Source: Dromaius novaehollandiae
Taxonomy: Eukaryota > Chordata > Aves > Casuariiformes > Dromaiidae
DNA length: 64,000 nt
Direction: 5' to 3'
NCBI RefSeq assembly: GCF_036370855.1
Contig: NC_088099.1
Coordinates: 32,694,501 to 32,758,500 of the forward strand
Shown here piece by piece: positions 36,301-47,825 of this stretch. Below the pieces are notes generated by a model that did not search any database, was not told the origin of the DNA, and worked only from the letters and a program-made list of their open reading frames with translations. Position numbers and translations under genes: made by a program. Positions within the stretch are counted from its first letter, which is position 1. Each line of letters starts with the position of its first letter.

Positions 36301-36894
36301 CATGCCTTTTCTGGCAAGACATCAATTGCTCCACAGGCCAACTTTGGCTAGGCTGCTGCCTGAGAGAATCAGATATTTTAGCATGAGATATAGGGGCTCT
36401 CTTAAAGTCTTAAAGTATTACCAGCCTAGAATTAAAAAACAAACAGTCATGAGCTGAGTCTGCATATTCACAAGATTTACTTAAGCACTGTGGGACTTTG
36501 GTAAATAAACTGTCAGATCCTTTTTGCTTTCTGCTGTTGTAGTTTTTGCCAGCACTGTGTTCAAGAAGGATCTTTTCCCTAAAATTTATTATTAAAAAAA
36601 ATACTGTTATTAAAACAGTAAATAGCGGTGAAAGCACTTAGGTAGCACAGTAGTAAGTGGGATGTAGCCATTCTTAAATACACAGTGTGTTTTACTTTGG
36701 TTTGTACTATTGTCGGGGAGTTTTCTTTAAAAATAGAGGCTAAAAGTACATATATATGTCAAGTCCTTTCAGACAATTGCATATAAAATTTGGAATTTCT
36801 AACAGGTTCCTTACAAAATACTTCTGTATATGATTAATATAGTTCTTCACTGTTGTCACAGATCTCTCTACAACTCATGCAAAAATGCCTCCAG
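33331..36894. other. Noncoding, no gene seen
   Basis: AT-rich, without recognised repeats. ORFs of 60-75 codons on both strands lack domains. A short (AGT)n run lies near 35889-35901. Confidence 0.6.
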
Positions 36895-37115
36895 CTAAAG
36901 TACATAATTAATGACACCATAAAATCTTATTCTGTAATATCAAAAAGCGATTTATTACAGCAGATAAATGCAGTCATCCAGAAAACAATAAATTCTTGTA
37001 TTGGAGGCACACTGTGATAAAGTAGATTAATTAATGTGGTAAAATTATCCTTGATACTCTTTAGTGTTTTATCTAAGAACTTTAATGAAAGTTAAATGAA
37101 ATCACATCTTGGTAC
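36895..37115. promoter_or_regulatory. Enhancer-like homeodomain-rich block
   Basis: GCGATTTATTACAG (36947-36960) carries a HOX/CDX-type TTTATTAC core. ATTAATTAATG near 37028-37037 has a homeodomain palindrome, and several GATA-type cores (TGATAAAG, TTATCC, TTATCT) follow. There is no simple repeat. It is a candidate conserved noncoding element by appearance only. Confidence 0.28.
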
Positions 37116-37999
37116 AGTGGGTTTTTTATGTATTTATCTACACTAATCAAAAGAAAAGAAAATTAATAAGGATAAAATACCTCAAAATTCATGTCCATTT
37201 AGAGAAACCTTCATTTAGGCTTTAAAAGACACACATTGATAATTAAACACATAGGTCAATTGCATTTCTGAACTCCTTGCCATGGAAAAATTCTGTAATG
37301 TGCCCATTGTACTCTGCATTTTTTCACAAAATACTTCATAATTAATCACTATTAACAGTTTCAATATGGAAACAGATGTATTTCTCCATATCGCTATGGT
37401 ATATTTCAATTCTTGTTAGTGAAAAGCAGTTCTACACAGCAATTCCACAAAGCAACCAAAATCAGTTTGTTTATTTGCTTTTCTCAGCCAGTGAATCTGA
37501 AAAACTTCTGGATTTGTAATTCTACTTCAAACATAATTTTCTCCCAAAGAGGAAATTTAAGTCTCTGAATATCATGTATATAGTCTGTGCTACAGTTCAA
37601 AAAAATTTGGACACAGTTCCAAAAATGTCATGTATTTATTGTCCAAAAACTGAAAAGCATACTAGTTTTTATGATATTGCCTTCTGTAAAAATCACTGAA
37701 GTCAATGGAAATGTTTCTATTGATTATGTGAGTTTCAGAACAGACTGTATGTGTCTCCTAGTCGATAAGGTTCTGCCTAAGGAAAGATTGCAGCAATGTG
37801 ATTCCTATTTTAAGAAATCAAGAAAATGCCTATTTTAACAAATTTCCATTTAATGTTTTTGCTGGACATCCTCTTACTTAAAATGAGACTTTAGAAAAAA
37901 ATTTAAGACGCAGAAAAAGTCATCTGCTTACCAGATTGTATACTTTTCTATTATATCTTTTTGCTATTTTATTCCCCTAAGTGACATATTTCTTTGTAA
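37116..37999. other. AT-rich noncoding DNA
   Basis: The phrase CTGAAGTCAATGGAAATGTTTC near 37696-37717 resembles an old sauropsid interspersed repeat motif (GAAGTCAATGG), but too little remains to name a family. Confidence 0.5.
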
Positions 38000-38420
38000 A
38001 TACATAATCTCTAAAATATTCAAATATCAAGGAAGAAAACGGAGGGAATTATTTGACTAATATTTCAATATAGCTAATAATTTGAAAATGATTAATTTAC
38101 TTTAAATTATTTATTAAGCCTTAATTAACTACAAGTAAATTCTGACATTTGCTTGCAAGATCTAATTTACTTCTTTGACTTCCTAATACATACTTCCTTT
38201 TTCTCATGTATAGTAGGTTAGAAAACAGCTGGAGGTAAATGTCTGAAGTATAGAGAATTGTCTGAGCTTCATGACATCAATTATAGGCTAATTATTCTGG
38301 CCTGTTTAATTTCAGTTGGTTCCAACCACTATTGTAATGTCCATGCTTTATAATTATATCAATAAATACAGTAACACTAAAGCAATAAATAAAACACATT
38401 AAAATTATGACAGGTCATTC
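38000..38420. promoter_or_regulatory. AT-rich enhancer-like block
   Basis: Packed with ATTA/TAAT cores (TGATTAATTTAC near 38089, CCTTAATTAAC near 38120, GGCTAATTATTC near 38286) and a GTTGGTTCCAACCAC palindromic element near 38317. It lacks tandem repeats, so the AT-richness is not simple-sequence. Whether it is conserved is not known here. Confidence 0.28.
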
Positions 38421-38695
38421 CTGATGGAAAAAGTATAAATGAAATAACGTTTCTCGTGTCTTTATGATTAATAGGATATTATATAAGATGAAACTTGTCG
38501 TTAGAAAGTGACACATTTTCCATGTGTCATGATAATAGCAAGATTACTGTGCAGAAATTCTACATATGGAGAACAATCTGTCATGATGATCTTTTTTGCT
38601 AATGAGTACATATGGTTTTTCTTCATGTTTTTTCAGAACAATTGGATCTAATGCACAGCATTCCAGAGCAATCAGATATAATGGCATTGAGCCCA

Positions 38696-38696
<1 letters not shown>
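38421..38696. other. Noncoding spacer before the A31 run
   Basis: No gene is seen. The bases just upstream of the A-run do not resemble a known retrotransposed gene or SINE. Confidence 0.5.

Positions 38697-38727
<31 letters not shown>
38697..38727 (+). repeat. A31 homopolymer
   Basis: Thirty-one uninterrupted A. It could be a slippage product or the tail of a retrocopy. No poly(A) signal or recognisable transcript precedes it, and flanking direct repeats were not found by eye. It produces a poly-Lys stretch in an artefactual ORF (38596-38838). Confidence 0.95.
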
Positions 38728-38730
<3 letters not shown>

Positions 38731-38859
38731 GAATTTTACTTGCACAGGGAAATCAGAATTTTGCCTGCATGTATGTATATGTATTCAGCTTTCTTCATAG
38801 TAGTGGGAGAAAAAACTTCAAACTATTTTGAAGAATGAAGATTGGTCAGTAGCTATAAG

Positions 38860-38932
38860 AGGGATTACAAGATGTAGTTGCCTGTGATAACAGAGCACTA
38901 GACTAGATGACCCAGCTCTATGTTCCTGTTTA
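38860..38932 (+). mobile_element. CR1/L3-like 3' end fragment
   Basis: GCACTAGACTAGATGACC ... CAGCTCTATGTTCCTG resembles the conserved 3' tail of CR1/L3 LINEs (CTAGACTAGATGACCTC...TTCCAGCTCTATGATTCTG) with a short deletion after GATGACC. Only the tail is recognisable. It is a different subfamily from the element at 19640-21784. Confidence 0.5.
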
Positions 38933-40301
38933 AGAGAAGTCTGATTTAGTTTATATAAAATAGCTTAAGGACCCTGTAAGAGTCAAGTGAAATGGAATTA
39001 CATAAGGCTAACTAGGGTTTTATTCATTATCTATACATAGGCAGGAGCTAGTGTGTTTTTGGCATATGTTAAGACCTATGTTTCATTTCTTCTCATGCAT
39101 TGCACTAGACTATGGCTTTGTTATTACTTATGCATGAGTTAGCAGGCCATGACTCTCCTGACAGGAGCATTTTTTTCCTTCTTTTTTTTACTTGGATGGT
39201 AGAGTAAAATGTACAGTGTGAATGGAGCCCTAGTTTTGGCATTCCTGCATTCGCTGTTGCTACATTTGTGGTATTTACTTTGACACACTGTGATGCCTCA
39301 AGCACACAGTGTACCAGTATTTGCCCTGGACAGCTCCTCAATCTCTGTGAGCAGGTCTCTAGAGGAACCTTAGGAGAAAAACAACCCATAAAAAAAATCT
39401 AAGCTGACATGCAGAATTTACATTGATTATGATACTACAGTGAAACTATCCAGCTACCAGCCAAGGACAAAAGCTATGACACAGAGGATATCTCAAAGTG
39501 AGACAGGATAGGCAAGTGAAAATCCTCTCTGTGGCCGTGCCTGGACCTAGGGTCCTGATCAGCTATACTGAGAAATTTTTCTTCTCTTCTTCAACCATAA
39601 GCCACGCCAGGGGCGGGGGTGGTTCATGGATTTCTGCTGCATTTCATCCCTGTTCTTCAGTGTCAGCAAGGAACTTGCAGCCAAGTAAGACCCAGGAAGG
39701 AACTGCTTTTACAGACTGGAATGTGATTACTCCAGCCAGCTGCTATAAGTTCATGGCTAGCCTATTTGGCATTGATCTATCCACTACTAGTGCTGCAGTA
39801 GTAGAGATCTGTAAGATACTTTATACCAAAGGTCTGGGAATAAAGGGGGGGGGGGAAGAGAAGGTTAACAATGTTCTTGAAATGGTAACTGACACTGAGA
39901 CACTAGGGACAAGGTTGGGAGTTCCTACCTTGATAGACATTCCTCTGGTTAGCACCTAGCAAATACAGCACTCAGTTCTGAAGGTGCGTGCAGATGAGCA
40001 AAGGGAAATAAGGCATGTCTTCTGTGCTCATACCCTTGCATCATGCAGGAAGATGATCTTGAGGAAATGTGATGCCATCATGAGGGGGAAATGATACTGG
40101 GTAGTGTTGCAGTGTCTGTGTCAGTTTATTTCCTGTTGCTTTTATGTGTTTACAAGAGTTTGATATTGTTAAAATTTTGCATCCAGTTTTCCTACTCTTC
40201 CTTCTTTCTCGTAGAAATATATTAGCAAAACCAAAACAACTTATCAGCAAACACAACAGGAGTCAAAACCATGCACTTTTAAATATCATTGCAGACATTA
40301 T
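38933..40301. other. Noncoding; G11 run and isolated GC box
   Basis: A run of eleven G lies at 39845-39855 and an isolated GC box (GGGGCGGGGG) at 39610-39619. A 153-codon plus-strand frame (39498-39959) spans both. It has no domain and includes the G-run, so I do not call it a gene. On the minus strand 39105-39389 is also open without resemblance. Confidence 0.5.
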
Positions 40302-40319
40302 CTGCTTGCTAGCAAGCAG
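40302..40319. repeat. Perfect 18-base palindrome
   Basis: CTGCTTGCT and AGCAAGCAG are exact reverse complements with no spacer, centred on GCTAGC. The length is notable for chance. It could be a dimeric factor site or a small structure-driven duplication. Confidence 0.85.
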
Positions 40320-40779
40320 CAAAAGCATGCACAGCAGTTTAGATGTGTGCAGAGCTCTGCTTGTTCTTTCCCCAGGATTTTTCAGTATGAAAGTTCAGGC
40401 ATAGGTTTAGCTCGTCTAGCACACCAACTGCCATGGCAAAGAGTTGTGTTTCCTGCAGCAGTCTGTCAGAGGTGTTCATGAGTGAACTGAAGCTGATATA
40501 TGTGCTGATTGTCCTTTATGGGTGGCTCCAAGGCTAAGAAGGAACTGCTCTTTTGCTGTTTCCAATTATGTTCATTTATCTTCTGATGGTGCCTGAGGGA
40601 CCAGTCCGCCTTTCTCTTTTCTCTCCAGGTTTTCTTCCTCTTCCTCCTGCTCGTCTCCCATTCCCTTGTGCAGCTTACCTGTGCCCAGTTTCATGTGGTG
40701 GATCTCTTAATCTTTCCTGGTTGCAGTTCAGGCTCCTCTCCTTGTGAGTATTATAAAGATGCCTTGAACTGAGACTCAT
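40320..40779. other. Noncoding DNA
   Basis: Pyrimidine-rich around 40600-40670 (CTCTTTTCTCTCCAGG, CTTCCTCTTCCTCCTG). No gene is seen. Confidence 0.5.
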
Positions 40780-41060
40780 CTACAGGAAATCTCTGGCTAA
40801 CAGGGACAGCAGTATTGCCACATGGGGAGCAGGAACCCACCGACCCCAGTGGGAGACATTGCCCTGCCAGCTGAAGAGCAAACCAGGCAACAGAGAAGGC
40901 TGTTGATGTGAGGACACATCGAGGGCCGGCCGCACCACAAGGGCAGGGAGCCATGCGGCAAGAGTGGCACCAAGACCTCACAGCAAGGGTCCAGGCCCAC
41001 AGTGCAAGCTGTTGCCACGTTAAATTAACCTCTGCTGACTGGCTCTGTGTTATCACAGAC
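40780..41060. other. GC-rich block of unknown origin
   Basis: About 280 bases of raised G+C, including GAGGGCCGGCCGCACC (40921-40936) with several CpGs. Two overlapping minus-strand frames (101 and 73 codons) cover it with different translations and no domain. It may be an old GC-rich repeat or a regulatory patch. Confidence 0.3.
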
Positions 41061-43889
41061 TGTATCTGATAGCCGATCTACCTTGTGTAAAGTTACCTTG
41101 AGCATCTCCACTGCACCCTGCAGGATAGGCGCACACCAAACCGTGGGGTTTAACAGAGCTGGCCTTGCACTGGGCTGTTTTCCAGGCTCTCCCTTGAAGT
41201 GGCAGTGCCCAAGATTGCTAGAGGGAGAGCTGAAATCAGAGTGCCATTATGGAGTTAGTTATTTTCAAGTGGTTTGGAGCCGAACAGAAAAATAGAATTT
41301 TCTTTCCCTCAATTAATGAACATTTGGGGAAGAAGGATCAGCTTTGCATTTTTGCCTTGTTCCGATGTTCTGTGGAAGATGATGAGATTCATAACTGAGC
41401 AAGGAGCTCTTTCCGCAAAGCCTGAGCCCTCCAGTAGTTGTGCAAAGGCACTCACGGCATCAGCGTGGGGAAGGAGTCTAGGTTCCCCGTCTGCAGCACA
41501 AGCACATGAGAGGGAGCTCTCTCTCCAACAGCAGGACTGGAGCTAAACTGTCCGCATGTACAGAGCAAGAAAATGGGCTTTTTTCAAGGATCACCGTAGC
41601 AAATTTTTCTAAGCTGTGCCAGCACCGTTCTGAAACTACAGCAGGACTTTAGGATGCAGTATTTCACTACTAACTTAGACAGGCAAACTTGACTGTAGCA
41701 ACAGTCTATATATTTTAATAGAAGAATTCATAAACATGTGAATATCAGATTCAGTCGTTATGTCTAATTTGGAGTCACATCCAGAAAACAAATTGAATGT
41801 GTCACTGCATCAAGAAACCATCAGACTACAGAGATTTTTTTTTTCCTCACCAACTTTTGTCTGAAAATTTGCTGTCACTGATCCAGACATTAGTGCTCGT
41901 GGGATAGATGTTTTTATCAGCACTGGAGGAAAAGTCAAAGTGGAAAAAATTACAAGGTTTGTGTCTGAAGCATTTTATGGATTGACAGAAGGTTTATTAT
42001 TGTTCAGTAATATTAACAGGTTGGCATTGAGAGAAAGATTTATTGGAGCTGTTCTAATATCAAGATGCTTCTGCAAACACAAAAACAGATTTAAGACCTG
42101 AAGGGTATCCAGGATCATTTCAATGTCATTTACAAGTTTGGCAGTTCTCTTCACTTTGACTTATCTGCTCTCTTGCTGAGTCCATAGCCTCCAGGACTGG
42201 CTCCTTGCTGACTATCATAGCATTATGGATTTAACTTGCTGTAAATAGGACAACTGTTTATGTAATATTTTCATATAATATGATTCTATTATTAACTTAT
42301 TATTTATATAATATAAATTATATTAATAATTATGAATGACTATTTCCCTTAAACTACGTAAAATTTTTAATTTCTTTTTTAATTTACCTTCTCTAAAGAT
42401 CTTGTAACTACACAAAGTAAGCTGCAAAAAATATTAAACAATGTAATGGAAACATAAATAGATTTCAGCTGACAAAACAACATATAACTTAGGTTATTAT
42501 TTTCTCTTCCTCTAAATATAATTAGAGATTTCACATACCTTTCCTGTGTTTATCTACAGTTTTCTTCAATAAAACTAATGAATACAAGGGCTTGAAAACC
42601 TTATACAAGAACTATTTTTGACCAAAAATTTCACAAACATCCAGTGTTTATTTTGTTAGCTGTGTGGAGACCTGTGAAATCAATGGACATTTCTGAAAAA
42701 TGTTGCCCTTCAGAGATAATGTTTATCTAGCATAGTTCTGCTTATTTCTACCCTTAACCATTTTTCCACTGTCTGATTTTCACTCTCCATTTAAATACTT
42801 TCTGAAAGTTATTCCCCTACTTTTGTTATACATTGTATCTTATATAACTGTACCTAAAAAGAAAATTAGCTTTTTTTCTGGCTTTTTGCTCTTGAGCATC
42901 TGGGAGCACCTTGCCACCAGTTTAATTTTCTCTCTGCAGAGCCCAGTTTCTCTTCCCAGACGGGTAGGCCTTGCACGCAGCAACAAGGAGGAAGAAAACA
43001 GTTTTAAAGGCCAAAATATAGCTTTGAAATGGCAAGAATGGACCAGGAGAGAGATATTGTGTGAAAATACACTTCATATATTCCAGCTCTGAGCTATTGA
43101 TCAAAGATAAAACATTCACAAACACATTTAAAGACTTGTTTCTTGTGCTGATATCTAAATGAATTTATTGCCCTTAAATCCTCTCTTAAAACTCACCTCC
43201 ACATTTATGTATAAACTGACTTTTGCAAGGCAGCTGGGCTGGGTTCTCTCACTTAATTTAGCTGTCTAAAAGGCATTTAAGCCGTAGATGTAGACTACTT
43301 CTCTAAGCATCTTCTGCAGTCAGCAGATACTCACACATCCAGAAAACAATTCATCGCATCCTAGAATAGGTTGAATGTATGGTCCACTTCATATATTTGT
43401 CTCTCTGCATGGACTATGGCAACTGCCTCGATGACCAATACCAATTGCCTAACTTTTATACAGCTGAAGTTAGGTAAGATAAATCCTGCTACTAGTGTTT
43501 GCGTTGGTTTACCATCTTGATCAAGATAGTCTTATTGTTTCTTTGTCTATTCTATCTTCTCTATGATAACTATAAATCCCCATGATTATTATAGATAATG
43601 CTCTTTTTTTTCTCCCTTACACTTAAATTTTAAGCTCTTGAGGACTGGAACACAAAGTAGTCCTTAGGCTTTACACAGGAAAAAGAAAATAATTCTGGTG
43701 CCAATGAACAATCATTTAACACATATCCTTTTAGCAGTTTATAATTGCTAATTTACTCAGTAAAATTTACGACATCTGTTCGGGGAAAAAAAAACAAATA
43801 GTTTAAGATTGATGCTGGAAACTCTTGTTCTCACAGCACCAGTGAGGGCAATGGAAATATCCATATAAATAAGGGTTTGAAATCAGTGA
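41061..43889. other. Noncoding; AT-rich tract and a small palindrome
   Basis: AT-only-like sequence at 42275-42345 (TTATTTATATAATATAAATT and similar). A perfect 14-base palindrome ATCTTGATCAAGAT lies at 43514-43527. GATCAAAG (43099-43106) is a TCF/LEF-type site. No coding exon was recognised. Confidence 0.6.
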
Positions 43890-44075
43890 GAAGACATGCA
43901 AAAATATGAATTATTTGCATGAGTAAGATTGCTGAATTGAGCTTTTCATTTGCCATCTGCAAACATGGCCCAATAAAGATGTGTTAAGATTTGCCACCCA
44001 GTAGCTACAACTCCAGATTGTGTTATGTGATATCCAATAATTGAATAAATGCATGGTATTTCTGAAGGATTGTGA
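43890..44075. promoter_or_regulatory. Enhancer-like block with POU octamer
   Basis: GAATTATTTGCATGAG (octamer ATTTGCAT at 43913-43920 beside an ATTA core) is followed by CATTTGCCATCTGC (E-box-like CATCTG), CCAATAAAG and CCAATAATTG. Motif spacing and the absence of simple repeats suggest a conserved noncoding element. Not verified. Confidence 0.3.
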
Positions 44076-45184
44076 AGGGATATAAAAAGATAGCTTTCTT
44101 TACTGCTCTTCTAGTGAAATTTCATATATTTGAACAATGTATAACTGCAAGCTATATTTATTCCTTTTCCCATTTTTTAATTAAAATTTATGAAGGCAGG
44201 AGCCAAAACCAGTATCTCTGAGTACATTAAATAGGAAATTCCTGGCACCTGATACGATTAGACCTTGAACAGTGAAAAATAACTGTGCTATTCGGAATGA
44301 CTAAGGCTAGAACAGCTTCTGAAGTTTTGATTCAAACAATCTATAATGACACTGTCCTCCTACACTAAACCTACTGGATTCTAACAATCCCCATGTCAGC
44401 CTGTAAAATATATTCTCTTTGTACTGATTCTTGAGAAGATCATTTTAATACCATTTCACCTACCTTGGTCTTTTCTACAGATTTCTCATTGTAATTCAAA
44501 AATTTACAATTCTAGTTGTTTGCAGTGAATATTTGGCTAGTTGGAATAAAAAGAGGTTTAATTTCATATGCTTGAAAGAGAGTTATGCTGGAGTTAGTTA
44601 GAGGTAGACTCAGAAAAGGCTGTTCTTTACATCACATTGTGTGTGAAACAAGACAAAGAGAACTGCCTGTGCTGCTGAGCACCAGTGGGCATACTTCACA
44701 GAGCGCTGAAACACTGCCAGCTCTCGAAACTTCTCATGGGCTACTGTTCCTCCTTGGCATCACTCAACTGTGTATTCTGTTGAACATATTGTTTAAGATA
44801 GCTGCATGGAATAACTGCCGCCACCTCCAATGGGGACAAGATAGTAACTTCCCTTGACTACTTATGTGGTAAGTATTTTAATTATCAGCTTACTCAGCTC
44901 TGCAAGAAGAGTTTGTAAATATTGAAATGATAGGTTACTATCTATGTGGTTGAAAAATCTACTTATAAATGTGTCTTTATATCTCCAATCCCTGGAATCC
45001 TGGGTCAAACTAGTATTTTTCAAGAGTTTGGAAATCTTATGTTTGCCTCCTTGGGAATATTCTGAATCAGATATCTCACAAACCTCATGCTGAACCTGGC
45101 TTTTCCAAAGCAGACTAAGAGTATCATTTTACTTTCACATCATGTGGTAAGCTGGATCAGTCATTGACATCCATGGAGGACTAT
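44076..45184. other. Noncoding, no gene seen
   Basis: AT-rich. The 44585-44857 plus frame of 90 codons has no recognisable domain or upstream promoter feature. Confidence 0.6.
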
Positions 45185-45245
45185 TCACCGTGAAGTCAGT
45201 GGAAGTTTACCCAAAAAAGAGCTTTAGGATCTGACCTTTGGCTGT
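45185..45245 (+). repeat. Possible ancient sauropsid interspersed repeat fragment
   Basis: GTGAAGTCAGTGGAAGTTTA followed by GGATCTGACCTTTG resembles the phrases 'tgaagtcaatgggagtttt' and 'ggatctgggccttt' that recur in old repeats of reptiles and birds. Recalled by pattern only; the family name is uncertain. Confidence 0.3.
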
Positions 45246-45784
45246 GTCTAAACTGGTTGGAAGCTTTCAGTCTCCTGGATCTGGATATGTGATCCATGAC
45301 CAAATTTCAGAAAAAATATTGATGCACATCAGCCATTGACCCTGGCCCCAAGGCCGAGGTTTCTTGGAAACAAAATGGGTGTTCACAGAATGGAAAGGAG
45401 CCATTGTGCCTTTGAGTCCCACCTCTGATTGGGATGATGGGAGAACCCAAACTCGGAGGCTCTGGACCAGTGCAACGTGAGAAATGCACCTGTCCCCTTT
45501 CTTCGATTTCTTTAAATTCTGATGCTGTTGCCAAGTCAAGTTGTTTGAAATATGTTCTGCAGTGCTCATGTAATCCTTGCTGGATTTTCTTATGTAATAA
45601 CTTGATTACCTTGTATTTACTTTCACATTTATAAATGATCCATCCATTTTTAATTTAGGTAATGCAGTCTGCTCTGCACTGAGACATCTCCCTATATGCA
45701 CTGGTACAAATATCAGTAGAAATCTAAAAATATTCATAACATTCCCTAGTTGTTCTGTTCTAGGCTGTGAATCAGTCCCTGACA

Positions 45785-45845
45785 CAAAGGACCTGATCCT
45801 GCTTCTATTTAAATCAACAGAATAGCTTTTAATTCCCTTTGGACA
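45785..45845 (+). repeat. Possible ancient interspersed repeat fragment
   Basis: AAGGACCTGATCCTGCTTCT ... AAATCAACAGAATAGCTTTT resembles 'gggcctgatcctgctcccattgaagtcaatgg', a widespread old repeat phrase in sauropsid genomes. It probably belongs to the same family as the fragment about 550 bases upstream. The family name is not known to me with certainty. Confidence 0.35.
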
Positions 45846-46139
45846 GAGATGAGCTCATCATAACACTGAGAAAAGTTTGTTTTACTTCCCCCCCCACACA
45901 CACAAAATATGTGTTTTTCTACCTTTCTGTAAGACTGAAGTATTTGCCAATATTTAGACCTTATTTAGGCAAAACTCTCATGACTAGGGATGTCAGTATA
46001 TCACCTGCTGGTTCTTTTTAATAAGGTGGGGGGGAGGGTAAATCAAACAAGGCGCTGACCTATTTTGCTTTTCTGTTAAAGCAAATAAATAAGCTATATT
46101 CCTTAGCAGTAGGACTTGTAATGGGTATAAAAAGTCCCA
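45846..46139. other. Noncoding with short C8(CA)n run
   Basis: A C-run grading into CA units lies near 45889-45904, and a G-rich run (GGTGGGGGGGAGGG) near 46025-46038. No gene is seen. Confidence 0.6.
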
Positions 46140-46335
46140 AGCCCCTGTCTGTGAGAGTTTGTTTGGGGCTGGATGCAATCCAGTGGATGGGGAGCCAGTG
46201 AAGACTGGTCCCTCTGAGCAGTCCAAGAATGACCATTGTGTGGGGCAGCATGAGAAGGGCTATAATCCCCTTGGTCTCTCTCACAAACCACCATGGTCTT
46301 GCCTGGTCAATGCCTAGATTTGTACTTTGTTCTCC
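46140..46335 (+). repeat. Possible old LINE (L2/CR1-class) 3' region
   Basis: GGATGCAATCCAGTGGATGGGGAGCCAGTGAAGACT resembles a segment of old L2/CR1-class LINEs that reads roughly 'gatttgatccagtgg...ggggagccagtgaag'. Downstream similarity fades. Minus-strand ORFs overlapping here are not genes. Confidence 0.3.
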
Positions 46336-47689
46336 CAACTTTTTATTACTCTTTTGGCTATTAGGGCTTCAGTATTAAAGTGGAATAACGGATACAGTCC
46401 AAATTCAATGCATGAGACTTCCTGCCAAGTCCCACAAACAAAATTACAAGGTATAGCGAAATCTTACACTCGCTAGTTATTAGATCTGTCAAATGAATCA
46501 TGCTTCTGGGGAATCAGATGTTAGTATTAAAAACCATAGCTGGTAGTGCAGAAAAATAATATTCTAGGATAAAGATTTACCGTTTAATGAATTAGGGCAC
46601 ATGATTTCCCCCAGCCTGTCTTGTACACAGAGTGAAGGAATAACGCAAATGTAGCATGACATAGATAATGCCTGTCGTAGTGTATGATAGGTCATTATAT
46701 GGCAGTTGCAATTTATAATTAATACTGACCTAGGTCTCGCAGAAGGAGGTCTTTCTTTGGAAAGTTTCCAAGTCATTCTTTGTGTCCCCAGACACAGACT
46801 TACTGCAGAGTGTCACAAAGATTTCTTGCTTTGGAAGCAGGAAGGATAAAACAATGTAGAAAAGATTCTAAAGCATTTGATACAGTGAAGATTAGGACAG
46901 ATTTTTTTTGTAAAATTTACAAAGGAAGAAAGCATGTATTGAAATATTTTCCTGTAGCTCCTTTGATTGTTGAATTCATTCACAGGTTTTCCTCTTGTGG
47001 TCTGCTCTGATGTATAAAATACAAACATGTTACCAGGCAAATATTAACGGTGTAACCAAATTTAAAAATTTGCCAGTAATTACCTTTGGATTTCTCTTCA
47101 TTTGTAAAGTTTATACTAGCGCTGAAGAAGAGCAGAGACAAATCCTATTTGTATTTTTTTTAAGCGATAAAGCACATCCCAAGAATCCCTTGTACAGCAG
47201 AGCTTCAAATGGAAACGAGGAACACAGCCTAACTCTAATCCAACTCAGAGGCCTGCTCCTGCAAATGATTGTGCAATACTGGAAGTGTTCAGCCCTTTGG
47301 CAATATTAAGTGCTTGATTCATGAACCACACTGTAATTTAAGCATGTGAGAAATCTCATTTCTTACAGTCTATGCAGCACAGAATAGGTTGGCCAAACCT
47401 GTCCTGGATCGTGGAGGAAAGCAGCCAAAGACCATGTTCTGACACCTTTGGTAAGCGTAAGGGGTACCTCATTTTGGCAACATCCCATTGGAGCCAATGA
47501 AACTCCACTATGTGTTGTGTCCACGCTGCATGTCTATACACTAGAAAGCACTACGCTCTATTTATCAGCCTATAATTACCCACAATCTTGACACAATGAT
47601 ACCATGTAATTTAATCTGCTATAGTGAGGACACAAGGCCTTTCCTGATCTTTCCTACACTGTCTGCTACAAGCACAAACAAAATATAGT
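46336..47689. other. Noncoding, no gene seen
   Basis: AT-rich; ORFs on both strands over 46780-47310 overlap each other and lack domains. Confidence 0.6.
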
Positions 47690-47825
47690 AGCCCTGGCTA
47701 CAAGATTCCACAGGTGGCAAGCTGTATGTGGAGCTGGGTCAGGACGTGTGCGGGGCTTTAATTATCTGCTAATGGAATCAGTGTAGATGTGGCTATCAGG
47801 TACAAAGTATCAGTCTGTGCCCAAA
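47690..47825. promoter_or_regulatory. Homeodomain-type motif cluster, enhancer candidate
   Basis: GGCTTTAATTATCTGCTAATGG (around 47755-47775) joins two homeodomain cores and a GATA-type site, next to a GC-richer stretch with two CpGs (GGACGTGTGCGGGG). It has no simple repeats. Candidate by appearance only. Confidence 0.25.

Noticed and set aside
38596..38838. ORF with a poly-Lys run
   Set aside because: The run is the A31 homopolymer; no domain on either side.
39498..39959. 153-codon plus-strand ORF
   Set aside because: Includes an 11-G run coding for glycines; no domain or splice context; probably chance.
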